NCBI GenBank assembly: GCA_030832065.1
Contig: JAURJV010000017.1
Span: forward strand, 1-52,002
Reading direction: 5' to 3'
DNA: 52,002 bases
Source: Rhodoluna sp.
GTDB lineage: Bacteria; Actinomycetota; Actinomycetes; Actinomycetales; Microbacteriaceae
In this document: positions 19,756 to 28,918 of the stretch, piece by piece
Position numbering within the stretch: the first letter of the stretch is position 1
Layout: each line of letters begins with the position of its first letter
Notes under the pieces: model-generated
What the model was told of the DNA's origin: nothing
Database searches by the model: none
What the model saw: only the letters and a program-made list of their open reading frames with translations
Position numbers and translations under genes: made by a program

Positions 19756-22605
19756 TTAGTTTTTGCTTGCCGCTAGAGCAGCTTCGATAGCTGCTTTCAA
19801 TTTCGCATCGGCCTTACCGTAAGCAGTCCAGTCACCTGAGCGCAACGCTGCTTCTTTATCGATCATGGCCTGTCTGGCATCGGCTAATGCTTTAGCTAGT
19901 TTCTGGGCATTGGTAAGTCCTGGATCAACAGGACCGGTTCCTCCGCCAGAACCACCGAAGAGCGCATTCAAAGCTTCATCCAGGTTGTCTTCGAAGGCAA
20001 TCTTGTCACCAAAGGCAACCAGTACTTTCTTCAGCAGTGGGAAAGATGTTTCACCAGTTGACTGAATGTAAACCGGTTGAACGTAGAGCAGTCCACCACC
20101 GATAGGCAAGGTAAGCAGGTTACCGTTGAGCACCGTGGTCGAACCCTGACGCAAAATGTTGAGCAGCTTTGAAACTTCGCTATCGGAGTTGAAGTTGTTT
20201 TGAACCTGCCCTGGACCTGGAACAATTGTCGTTCTAGGTAGGGTCAAAAGCCTTAGCTTTCCGTAGTGCGAAGATATCTGACCACTCTTCTTGCCGGCAT
20301 CAGAATCTGCAACTAGATAGCCAGTCAAAACGTTTCTTGACGAGTCTCCGGTGGAGCGTGGGATGAAGGTCGAGTAAATCGAGAAGGAAGGCTTAGGTTG
20401 GGTTGGTGCCTGCAGTGTCAAATAATAAGGAGGCTGCAAGGCCGATTCACCTGAACCACCGTTTACAGGGTCGTTCGGAGTCATCCAAGCATCCTGCTGG
20501 GAGTAGAAAGCTCCAGCATCGGTTACGTGATACTGACCTAGAATTCCACGCTGCATCTTAAACAGATCAGCTGGATAACGCACGTGAGAGAGCAGAGCTC
20601 CAGACATCTCCGATACCGGTCTGACAGTATTCGGGAAGATTTTCATCCAAGTCTTGAGAATCGGATCTTTTTCGTCCCAGGCATAAAGCTTCACTGAACC
20701 GTCATAAGCATCCACCGTAGCCTTGACCGAGTTACGAATGTAGTTGATGTTGCCTCTGGTCCGCTCAGCCGTCAACGAGCTGTCGGTGAGAGTATCACCC
20801 ATGTTTTCTGCCCTTGAGTAAGGGTAATCAGCAGAAGTTGTGTAGCCGTCAACGATCCAAACCACGCGACCTTCAACGATTGCAGGGTAGATGTCGTTGT
20901 CCAAGTTCAAGTACGGAGCTACCTGAGCTACGCGTTCTCTAGGGCTTCGGTTGTAGAGAATTTGCGAACTGTTGGTAACTGCATCGGAGAGCAAAATCTG
21001 TTCACTCTGGAATTTCAGTGCATAGGATAGGCGCTTGATGATGTCATCGAGCTTTGGTCCACCATTTCCTTGGAAGGTGGTCATCGTCTGCTGGTCAGTT
21101 GATGAGCTCTCGGAACTAGCTGGGTAGTCTAGTTCGCGATCGGCAGCACCTTTAGGAGCTCCCACGATTGAGTATTCCGGTGAACGCTCACCGAAGTAAA
21201 TTCGAGGTTCGTATTTTCCTAATGTTCCAGTCGAAGGAATACCAGACTGAAGGAATACCGGTTGCCCATCGACCGATCTGCGGTTTCCGTATGCTGCAAC
21301 TATTCCGTAACCGTGTGTGTAAACAATGGCATTGTTGTACCAGGACTGAGAGTTTCCAAGCCCTGACTGGTTCAATTCACGAACTGCCAGAACCGTGTCT
21401 TGAGTTTTACCGTTGATTACATATCTGTCCACATCCAAGTGGTTTACAAAGTTGTAGTACTGGCGATACTGCTCAAGTTGCTTGAACGATGCGCTAACCA
21501 GGTTAGGGTCAATGATGCGTATTTGTGCAGCGGTTTGCGCATCAGCCTTCAAGGCGTCAGCGGTGGCTGTAGTTTTTGCGTCATATTCAATGACTTCAAC
21601 TTTGTCTAAACCATAGGCAGCTCTAGTTGCATCGATATTGCGCTTGATGAAATCGGCTTCAAGAGTTCTTTCATTAGGCACTACTTGGAAAGTTTGAACT
21701 ATCGCTGGCCAAACTCCACCAAGGAGAATCGATGTGACCAGCATAAGAACGGTACCGAGAATAGCTAAGCGCCATTTTGCAATAACCGCAGCAACCAGGA
21801 ATAGCACTGCGACGACAAAAGCAATGCCGGTAAGTATTTGAGCTGCAGGAATAGTTGCGTTTACATCAGAGTAGGTAGCGCCGGTATATAGACCACTGGA
21901 GCTGGTCATAGTCTCATACTGCCCGATCCAGATACTCGCGCCTAGAACCATCATGACCAGGCTTGCCAAAACCGAAACCTGAATTCTTGCGGCAGTTGAG
22001 AAAGTGCTGTTCTTGCCGTTGAATTTGATGCCGGAGTAAACCAGGTGAACTATCAAAGTTGGGGCAATAACGAATAGCAGGGTCACCAATAGGAATTGAA
22101 CAAGCGAGATGTAGAACGGAAGGTCAAACATATAGAAGGCAACGTCAAGTTTGAACTGCGGGTCAAGCACACCGGTGTAACTGTGGTTTAGATAGACCAA
22201 AACTTTTTGCCAGTCTGAGGCAGCCGAGGAACCAGAGAAAATACCTACTGCCAGTGGAACAAAAACAAAGATTCGACGACGAGCTCGATCTAGTGCTGTT
22301 CTAAACTCCCCTAAGTCTCTGCCAAAGAAGTCATTGGATGTTGCATAAACCGGTCTAAATCGGTAAGCGATAAATATGTTCAACCAGACCAAGAATCCAG
22401 CCAACGCTCCAGCACCGAGAAAGACCCAGATCTGGGCGTAAATCTGAGTGGTAAATACACTCAGGTAACCGAGCTGGTCAAACCAGAGAACATCGGTGTA
22501 AACACCTGATGCTGAAATCAGCGACAACCCCAACAGAATAACTATTCCAAGGGAAATAGCTAGCGGAGCACGCTTTCTAACATTTGCTGGATTTGTTTGA
22601 GTCAT
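19756..22605 (-). CDS. UPF0182 family large membrane protein
   Basis: 949 aa, N-terminal TM block, YVNHLDVDRYVI/GYGIVAAYGN/YFGERSPEYSIVG typical of UPF0182 (COG1615). Confidence 0.92.
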   Translation of the reverse strand: MTQTNPANVRKRAPLAISLGIVILLGLSLISASGVYTDVLWFDQLGYLSVFTTQIYAQIWVFLGAGALAGFLVWLNIFIAYRFRPVYATSNDFFGRDLGEFRTALDRARRRIFVFVPLAVGIFSGSSAASDWQKVLVYLNHSYTGVLDPQFKLDVAFYMFDLPFYISLVQFLLVTLLFVIAPTLIVHLVYSGIKFNGKNSTFSTAARIQVSVLASLVMMVLGASIWIGQYETMTSSSGLYTGATYSDVNATIPAAQILTGIAFVVAVLFLVAAVIAKWRLAILGTVLMLVTSILLGGVWPAIVQTFQVVPNERTLEADFIKRNIDATRAAYGLDKVEVIEYDAKTTATADALKADAQTAAQIRIIDPNLVSASFKQLEQYRQYYNFVNHLDVDRYVINGKTQDTVLAVRELNQSGLGNSQSWYNNAIVYTHGYGIVAAYGNRRSVDGQPVFLQSGIPSTGTLGKYEPRIYFGERSPEYSIVGAPKGAADRELDYPASSESSSTDQQTMTTFQGNGGPKLDDIIKRLSYALKFQSEQILLSDAVTNSSQILYNRSPRERVAQVAPYLNLDNDIYPAIVEGRVVWIVDGYTTSADYPYSRAENMGDTLTDSSLTAERTRGNINYIRNSVKATVDAYDGSVKLYAWDEKDPILKTWMKIFPNTVRPVSEMSGALLSHVRYPADLFKMQRGILGQYHVTDAGAFYSQQDAWMTPNDPVNGGSGESALQPPYYLTLQAPTQPKPSFSIYSTFIPRSTGDSSRNVLTGYLVADSDAGKKSGQISSHYGKLRLLTLPRTTIVPGPGQVQNNFNSDSEVSKLLNILRQGSTTVLNGNLLTLPIGGGLLYVQPVYIQSTGETSFPLLKKVLVAFGDKIAFEDNLDEALNALFGGSGGGTGPVDPGLTNAQKLAKALADARQAMIDKEAALRSGDWTAYGKADAKLKAAIEAALAASKN

Positions 22606-23691
22606 TTACTTTCCTTCTACTGTGCAGGCCGGAAGTGAACCTGCTTTACCTGAACTTATCGCTTCAAGGGCGGCAATTGAATCGTCTAACTTTGAAACAC
22701 TTATAACTTGTAAACCGTCAGGAATGTTTCCGACAACTTCATCGCAGTTTGAACTTGGTGCCAAGAAATACTTAGCCCCTGCTCGAACTGCCCCATACAT
22801 CTTCGATTGAATCCCACCAATAGGTCCTATAGTTCCATCCGGATCTATTGTCCCAGTTCCAGCAATCTTTTGACCACCGGTTAGCTGTCCTGGGGTTAGC
22901 AGGTCATAAATGGCTAAAGCAAATATCTGACCACCGCTTGGACCACTTACGTTATCGAGTGAGATTTTGATTTCAAAAGGGAACTCTGAAATTGATTGAA
23001 CAAAAATGCCTAGACGCCATTTCCCATCAACTTTCTTGGGAGTTATCTCAAAGGTAAGTTCTTTACCGTTTCTTGAAATATCAAGGACCAGCGGGCGCTT
23101 GCCTTCAGTCTTGGCAACCGCAGCTCTCACTTGTTCAATTCCAGTTGCTTTATCGCCATCAACTCGAAGCAGAGTGTCTCCTGCTCGGAGAATCTTCCAA
23201 GCTGCACCAGTCTTAGTTACTGAAGTAACTTTGACCGAAGTTGTCACGGGAATCCCAAGTTCATTCAGGGCAGCCGCTTTAGAGTTCATCTGCGAGTCAA
23301 CCATCATTTGTTCGGCCTCTTCAGCCACTTGCTGATCGCTAGATCCTGGTGGGAAAATTTCTTCCCTCAGATAGAGCTTCTTACCTTGGTCAAGTAAAGA
23401 GAAACCGACTTGAATCCAAGACACACCGCGACTTGGAGTCCCATCGATTGTGATGGTTAAGAGGTCTAAATCACCTGAAGTTGGATAGGTCTTCTCCCCC
23501 GGTATTTCGAGGAGCGGCTGTCCGGCGTAGGTACCGAGGACGTTATAAACCGGTCCAGGGTTTTCGATGACGTAGGGAGATGGCACGAATGCAACGAAAA
23601 AGGCGGAACCGAGTAATACGACTGTATTTAACAGTCCGAAAATTACTCGACGAATACTGCGCTTTTTAGGCAATGTGGGTAATTCACTCAT
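22606..23691 (-). CDS. PDZ domain/Lon-like S16 protease (YlbL-type)
   Basis: N-terminal TM, PDZ segment, GPSGGQIFALAIYDLLTPGQLTGGQKIAGTGTID...GGIQSKMYGAVRAGAKYFLAP (S16 Ser/Lys motif). Confidence 0.9.
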   Translation of the reverse strand: MSELPTLPKKRSIRRVIFGLLNTVVLLGSAFFVAFVPSPYVIENPGPVYNVLGTYAGQPLLEIPGEKTYPTSGDLDLLTITIDGTPSRGVSWIQVGFSLLDQGKKLYLREEIFPPGSSDQQVAEEAEQMMVDSQMNSKAAALNELGIPVTTSVKVTSVTKTGAAWKILRAGDTLLRVDGDKATGIEQVRAAVAKTEGKRPLVLDISRNGKELTFEITPKKVDGKWRLGIFVQSISEFPFEIKISLDNVSGPSGGQIFALAIYDLLTPGQLTGGQKIAGTGTIDPDGTIGPIGGIQSKMYGAVRAGAKYFLAPSSNCDEVVGNIPDGLQVISVSKLDDSIAALEAISSGKAGSLPACTVEGK

Positions 23692-23807
23692 TATTACCAG
23701 CCTAAGCGAGAGCGGCTAATCCCTGCACCACAGCCACCAAACGCTAATGGCGAACACCTTGCGAACCAGTTTATTTTCCCGAAATAAGGCTCTAGCGTTA
23801 ATAGCAA

Positions 23808-25142
23808 ATGAGTAATTTCAACGGCGACAATCAGGAACCAGACCCAGAGGATCTCAGACGAATCTGGGAGGAAATGCTGAAACAGGGCTTTGACCCTGAG
23901 GCACTCGCTGCGGCTGGGGGCTTTGATGGTTCCGAGGAATCACTGCGCAAACTCTTTGAGAACATCAAGGGTGCTTTTCTAATCCCGACACCGCCAAATG
24001 ATGGCTCTGGAGTGAACTGGCATGCCGCCGCAACCAAGGCTAAGGACATTGCCAAGGTTGGTTCGCAGAGCCTTGATGAGGCAACCAGAAAACTGGTGAA
24101 CGACTCATACGGCATCGCCAATCTTTGGCTCAACGAAGCCACCGACATTTCTGAAACAACGGTGGAACCAAAGATTCTAACCAGACAGCTCTGGGTTGAT
24201 GATGCTCTTCCCCTATTTAGAGTGTTGGCAGAACCGGTCGCCGATCGAATGAATAGAACTCTAGGTGATGCTATTCAGAGTCAACTACCCGAAGAGATGG
24301 CTGAGAGCCTCAAAGGTGCTAGCGACATTATGCGCTCAGCTGGAGCGATGATGTTTGCCATGCAGATCGGCCAGGCCTTGGGTCAACTTTCCAAAGAAGC
24401 TTTGACTGGAACTGAAATTGGACTGCCAATCTATGTTGAACAACGACCAGCCTTTGTATTGCAGAACCTGAATGATTTCGTAAAGTCTTTAGAACTTGGT
24501 CCGGACGAAGATCAAGCCTTCATCTACTTGATGCTTCGAGAGCTAGCCCACATTCGACTGTTCAAACACTCTAAGTGGTTGCGAGAAAAAGTAGTCGCCC
24601 AAATTCGTGAGTATGCCGCTGGCATCACTTTTGATACCAGCGCGATGGAACAACTCAGTGAAGAGTTTGATCCACAGAACCCAGCAGAATTGCAGCAGGC
24701 TCTGGAAAGTGGTGCTTTCTTAGCTGGCCGAAGCGAAAGTCAACAAGTCGCTTTGGACATTATTGAAACTAACCTCGCCCTGATTGAAGGTTGGGTTGAT
24801 GCGGTTACCAGTGAGGCTGCTAAGCGCCTACCCAAAGGCGAAGCAATCAGGGAAGCTGTCAGAAGAAGACGAGCAACCGGCGGTCCAGCCGAACAAACTT
24901 TCCAGTCCCTAGTCGGTCTTGAACTTAGACCAAAACGCATGCGTGAAGCATCAGCGCTTTGGGTCGCTATTTCAGAATCGGTCGGAAAAGAGAAACGTGA
25001 TTCACTCTGGGATCACCCAGACTTTTTACCGACAGCGAAAGATATCGATTCGCCAGAAAAATTCGTAGCCAAAGTCAAGAATGACCTAGGCGTTGGCGAT
25101 GCAATGGATCAGGCTATTCGTGATCTCCTAGGTGATGTGTAG
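23808..25142 (+). CDS. Zinc-dependent metalloprotease, DUF2342 family
   Basis: YLMLRELAHIRLFKHSKWLREKV and the flanking actinobacterial DUF2342 pattern; synteny with the UPF0182/PDZ genes. Confidence 0.85.
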   Translation: MSNFNGDNQEPDPEDLRRIWEEMLKQGFDPEALAAAGGFDGSEESLRKLFENIKGAFLIPTPPNDGSGVNWHAAATKAKDIAKVGSQSLDEATRKLVNDSYGIANLWLNEATDISETTVEPKILTRQLWVDDALPLFRVLAEPVADRMNRTLGDAIQSQLPEEMAESLKGASDIMRSAGAMMFAMQIGQALGQLSKEALTGTEIGLPIYVEQRPAFVLQNLNDFVKSLELGPDEDQAFIYLMLRELAHIRLFKHSKWLREKVVAQIREYAAGITFDTSAMEQLSEEFDPQNPAELQQALESGAFLAGRSESQQVALDIIETNLALIEGWVDAVTSEAAKRLPKGEAIREAVRRRRATGGPAEQTFQSLVGLELRPKRMREASALWVAISESVGKEKRDSLWDHPDFLPTAKDIDSPEKFVAKVKNDLGVGDAMDQAIRDLLGDV

Positions 25143-25182
25143 AACCTGAGCAAGTTCAAAAATTTTTTCTGAAAATGTCTAG

Positions 25183-26274
25183 GTGTTACATCGAATCAAT
25201 AAGGCTCACCCAGCCATCTGGGTAAACCCATCGACTTTGCAGATTGGCCTTGGCTCCCAAGCGGTCAGGCTTTCGGAAATCACCGCTGGAGAGCAGCAAC
25301 TCATCGCCGCCCTATACAGCGGTATCGTCTCTGGCCAAGAGAAAGTTTTGGAAGAGAGCAACGGAGAGCAACCTGGGGCAACTTCAGAACTGATGTCGAG
25401 ACTCGGAACTTTGGTGACCAGTAGTGAAACAAAAAACTTTGGCAGTTGGAATGAATTAGGTTTTGCTGAAATCGCTCGGGCAAGTTTGGATTATCAAGTT
25501 AACGGGGAAATGGTTTTGGCTGAACGCTGGCAACGTAAGGTGCATATTGATCAAATCGATAAAACTGGGTTGCTAATGACTAAAGCTCTGTTGGCTTCAG
25601 GTATCGGAGAAGTGATTACCCATGACTCTGGACTGGTGCTAAATACCGACCTAGGTGAATTAGGCTTCCCTAAAAGCAACTACAACAGTGCCCGGGTTGC
25701 AAGCGCTCAGGAAATCTTGCGTGGACTGGACCTAACCAGTCACAGCAAAGCCAGGCTTACCAACCTGCAGCAGAAAAGCGTTAGAGATGTCAAGGTGTCA
25801 TTCGCGGTGACAGTAGGCCACCTTGCCCAAAGCCCTAGAACTTATTCGCGCTGGTTAGCCAGAGACATACAACACATTGCAATCACCTATCAGCAGAATT
25901 GCGTTGAAGTAAGCCCAATCGTTATCCCAGGTCTTACCGCTTGCCTGAACTGCTACCAGGAATATTTGGTCGATACCGATCTGGCCTGGCCTGTTTTAGC
26001 CAGCCAGTTGTTGCAGCTTCCTCGTATTCGCGATGATGCCGCTTCACTGCTGACCGCAACTGGACTAGCCGTCAGAAGTATTTTGCGTTCGGTTGACGAG
26101 CAAGCTGGCTTTGAATATCAAAATGACGAGGAAGAAATATTCCGGCTGGGCTATCGAGTCGACTACGCCACCGGTTCAATCACCAGATTGAAGTTTGATA
26201 AACATTCACTGTGTAGTTGCACGAAATTTAGTCAATTAGAGACAGGTACCGACTCGGGGAATTATCTCGACTGA
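25183..26274 (+). CDS. E1/ThiF-like (TOMM cyclodehydratase-like) actinobacterial protein
   Basis: VSPIVIPGLTACLNCYQEYLVDTDLAWPVLASQL resembles the ThiF-family 'PG..(A/P)CL.C' segment; C-terminal CSCTK. Confidence 0.6.
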   Translation: MLHRINKAHPAIWVNPSTLQIGLGSQAVRLSEITAGEQQLIAALYSGIVSGQEKVLEESNGEQPGATSELMSRLGTLVTSSETKNFGSWNELGFAEIARASLDYQVNGEMVLAERWQRKVHIDQIDKTGLLMTKALLASGIGEVITHDSGLVLNTDLGELGFPKSNYNSARVASAQEILRGLDLTSHSKARLTNLQQKSVRDVKVSFAVTVGHLAQSPRTYSRWLARDIQHIAITYQQNCVEVSPIVIPGLTACLNCYQEYLVDTDLAWPVLASQLLQLPRIRDDAASLLTATGLAVRSILRSVDEQAGFEYQNDEEEIFRLGYRVDYATGSITRLKFDKHSLCSCTKFSQLETGTDSGNYLD

Positions 26275-27901
26275 ATTCGGGATCGCGTTTAGGCCAGGAG
26301 ATGCTGAGCAAGTCCTTGGCTCGGGTAACCGCAACATAGAACAGCCTCTGCTCTTCCTTGAGGTCTTCTTCCGTCTTTGCATAACTGATTGGCAGGTAGC
26401 CTTCGGTCGCCCCAACAATAAAGACCACTTGAAACTCGAGTCCCTTAGCTGCGTGGATTGTGCTCAGAGTGATGCTCTCTTTTACCGGTTCGTGCTGAGA
26501 GCGCTGTCTCTCCTCTATTTCAGAAGCGAAAGTTTGAATGGTTGCACCTTCACCAAGTTCATCAACTATCTGAACAAAATGATTCAGTGCTTCCCAACGC
26601 TCCAGCGCTGAACCCTTCTCATCAGGCATAACACTTTGCCAACCCAGCGACCTGACCAGAGCGGTGACTGTTTCATAGAGTGGTTTACCGCTTGGCATAC
26701 TCGCTTCTGCTCTAACTAAACGAATCGCAGAGAGAATTTCAGGGCGATTGAAATATCGCTGTCCTCCCCTGACTTGATACTCCAAACCTTCATCGGCTAA
26801 AGCTTTTTCAATAGCTTCAGACTGGCTGTTGATTCGGTAGAGCACTGCCACCTGACAAGCTCTGGTACCTGAAGCTAGAGCTGACTTTACTTGCTTAGCC
26901 ACCCATACTGCCTCTTCGTTTTTGTCATTGAAAGACTCGATCTTTGGAGCTGGGCCGATAGGTCTTGAGGCTTCCAGGGCATCCAGGTTCTGGTGAGCTC
27001 TCACGCGGTTAGCCAGTCGGATAATTTCAGGGTTGGATCGGTAGTTCTTACTGAGTTGAACAACGTTGGAATCCGGGTAGCGCAGTGAAAAGTTCTCGAG
27101 ATACCTCGAAGTTGCGCCGGTAAACGAGTAGATGGTTTGGTTTGGATCGCCAACCACACAGATGTCACTTCGATCCCCGAGCCAGGTATCGAGCAGGTCC
27201 TGCTGAAGCGGAGAGATGTCTTGATACTCGTCCACGGTAAAGAATCGATACTGCTGTTGGACTTGGGCTAAAGCCCTAGGCTCAGCCCGCAGCATACCGC
27301 TGCAGAGCAGGATGACATCCTCCCAGTCAATTTGCTTAGTCTTTAGTTTGTGTTCCTCATAGGCATTTTGCAGATCAATGATTCGATTATTGGAGATTCC
27401 CTGAATACTTGGGCGATTAGGTAGCGCTTCGACATAATCTTCCATGCTGAGCATCGAATATTTACGCCACTCAATTTCAGCAGCTAAATCCCTAAGTGCA
27501 TTCGGGTCTAGTTTTATGTTTAGACCGGCAGCAGCAGCTGCGATGCTCTTGGCTTTACTTTCTTGAACTCGAGGAGTTTCAACTCCGTAAAGTGTTCTAA
27601 AGAAATACTCCAGTTGGGCTAGAGCAGCTGAGTGAAAAGTCTTCGCATTAGCTGACTGAACACCGAGAGAGCGCAATCGGGACCTAAGTTCACCAGCTGC
27701 GCGGTTGGTATAGGTAAGCGCTAAAACTCGATTCTCACTAAAGTCACCTCGAACAACACCATACGCAATTCTGTGTGTGATGGTTCTAGTTTTTCCAGTC
27801 CCCGCTCCAGCGAGAATTACCGTTGGACCTAGAAGCGATTGAGCTGCTGCTCGCTGATTTTCATCAAGTGCATCCAGAATTTGTTCGGCTTCTAAATCCA
27901 T
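26228..27901 (-). CDS. UvrD/PcrA superfamily 1 DNA helicase (UvrD2-like, short)
   Basis: AGAGTGKTRTITHRIAYGV, VDEYQDISPLQQDLLD, LSTIHAAKGLEFQVVF, EEQRLFYVAVTRAKD. Confidence 0.93.
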   Translation of the reverse strand: MDLEAEQILDALDENQRAAAQSLLGPTVILAGAGTGKTRTITHRIAYGVVRGDFSENRVLALTYTNRAAGELRSRLRSLGVQSANAKTFHSAALAQLEYFFRTLYGVETPRVQESKAKSIAAAAAGLNIKLDPNALRDLAAEIEWRKYSMLSMEDYVEALPNRPSIQGISNNRIIDLQNAYEEHKLKTKQIDWEDVILLCSGMLRAEPRALAQVQQQYRFFTVDEYQDISPLQQDLLDTWLGDRSDICVVGDPNQTIYSFTGATSRYLENFSLRYPDSNVVQLSKNYRSNPEIIRLANRVRAHQNLDALEASRPIGPAPKIESFNDKNEEAVWVAKQVKSALASGTRACQVAVLYRINSQSEAIEKALADEGLEYQVRGGQRYFNRPEILSAIRLVRAEASMPSGKPLYETVTALVRSLGWQSVMPDEKGSALERWEALNHFVQIVDELGEGATIQTFASEIEERQRSQHEPVKESITLSTIHAAKGLEFQVVFIVGATEGYLPISYAKTEEDLKEEQRLFYVAVTRAKDLLSISWPKRDPEFSRDNSPSRYLSLID

Positions 27902-27903
27902 GT

Positions 27904-28851
27904 TCAGTTACCAGCCAATTCCGTTGCACTTACTATCTCTTCACCAAACCAGTGCTCAATCAAAGCCCTGGCTATAGAAATTTTGCTTGGGAGTTGAATT
28001 TGTTTTGCTTCAGCGCTTAGTTCTTCTTTACTGAACCAACGCAGCTTGGCAATCTCAACACCGTCGGCTTGAATGTCTTCAGCTGAGTTAACTTTGGAAA
28101 CTCTAGCGGTAAAGCCAAGCATCAGGGAGTATGGGTAAGGCCAGGATTGGGACCCTAGGTAAACTGGATTGCTCACCAAAATTCCTGACTCTTCTTGCAT
28201 CTCACGAATGACTGCCGCCTCTAAAGATTCAGCGGCTTCGACAAAGCCAGCTAAAACTGACCAACGATTTTCTTGCCAGCTACCTTGGGAACCCAAAAGA
28301 ATGCGGTCCGAGTCGTCGATGATCGAAACTATTACAGCAGCATCGGTCCTAGGAAAGAGTTCCCTCTCCTCTTTAATGCACAGTCTTGACCAACCACCCT
28401 GCTTCATTATGGTTACCTGGCCGCAGGCTGGACAGAACTGGTGGGTTTCGTGCCAATTGTGGATGGCTAATGCTTGGGTAAACAAAGTCGCGTGGCTAGG
28501 TGAAAGCCCAGCCCCAGTTCTTCTGAGCTCTTTCCAGTTATCTTCGTTGGGTTCCAGAGCTTTAGCTGCGTTATCGCTGAGCACCGAAAGAACTATTGCT
28601 GTATTTTCATCCAGCCCGACAAACTCGCTCGTGGTCCTACCCAAATAAACCCGATACTTTCCCGCGGTTGCCTCGTCAGTATTGAACAACTTTAGAGATT
28701 GCCCAGCTAGCAGAGTCTTACCTTGGTAGAGGACCATCACCTGAGTTTTTGGCTCGGCCCAGAGCAGATCAAACAACTCAGCGCCGTCACGGGCAATCCC
28801 GTCGCGGTTTAGCACCGGCTGGGCCAGTGGCAAATGCAGCTGTGAGTTCAT
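27904..28851 (-). CDS. nudC: NADH pyrophosphatase / NUDIX hydrolase
   Basis: NUDIX box GFVEAAESLEAAVIREMQEESGI preceded by a zinc-ribbon-like CPACG segment; SQSWPYPYSLM. Confidence 0.92.
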   Translation of the reverse strand: MNSQLHLPLAQPVLNRDGIARDGAELFDLLWAEPKTQVMVLYQGKTLLAGQSLKLFNTDEATAGKYRVYLGRTTSEFVGLDENTAIVLSVLSDNAAKALEPNEDNWKELRRTGAGLSPSHATLFTQALAIHNWHETHQFCPACGQVTIMKQGGWSRLCIKEERELFPRTDAAVIVSIIDDSDRILLGSQGSWQENRWSVLAGFVEAAESLEAAVIREMQEESGILVSNPVYLGSQSWPYPYSLMLGFTARVSKVNSAEDIQADGVEIAKLRWFSKEELSAEAKQIQLPSKISIARALIEHWFGEEIVSATELAGN

Positions 28852-28918
28852 TTTGCTTTCTCTTTATTAAGCGTGGCGATAACGGGTCTTGGCTAGGTTC
28901 CGCTCTAACCTGAAATGC

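Noticed and set aside
25143-25182. GAAC...GTTC hairpin followed by AAAAATTTTTT as a terminator after the DUF2342 gene
   Set aside because: Only a 4-bp stem, too weak to call as an intrinsic terminator.
27904-28851. Apparent loss of one zinc-ribbon cysteine in NudC (CPACG...CIKE)
   Set aside because: As I recall, many actinobacterial NudC proteins have an incomplete second cysteine pair, so it is probably ordinary.
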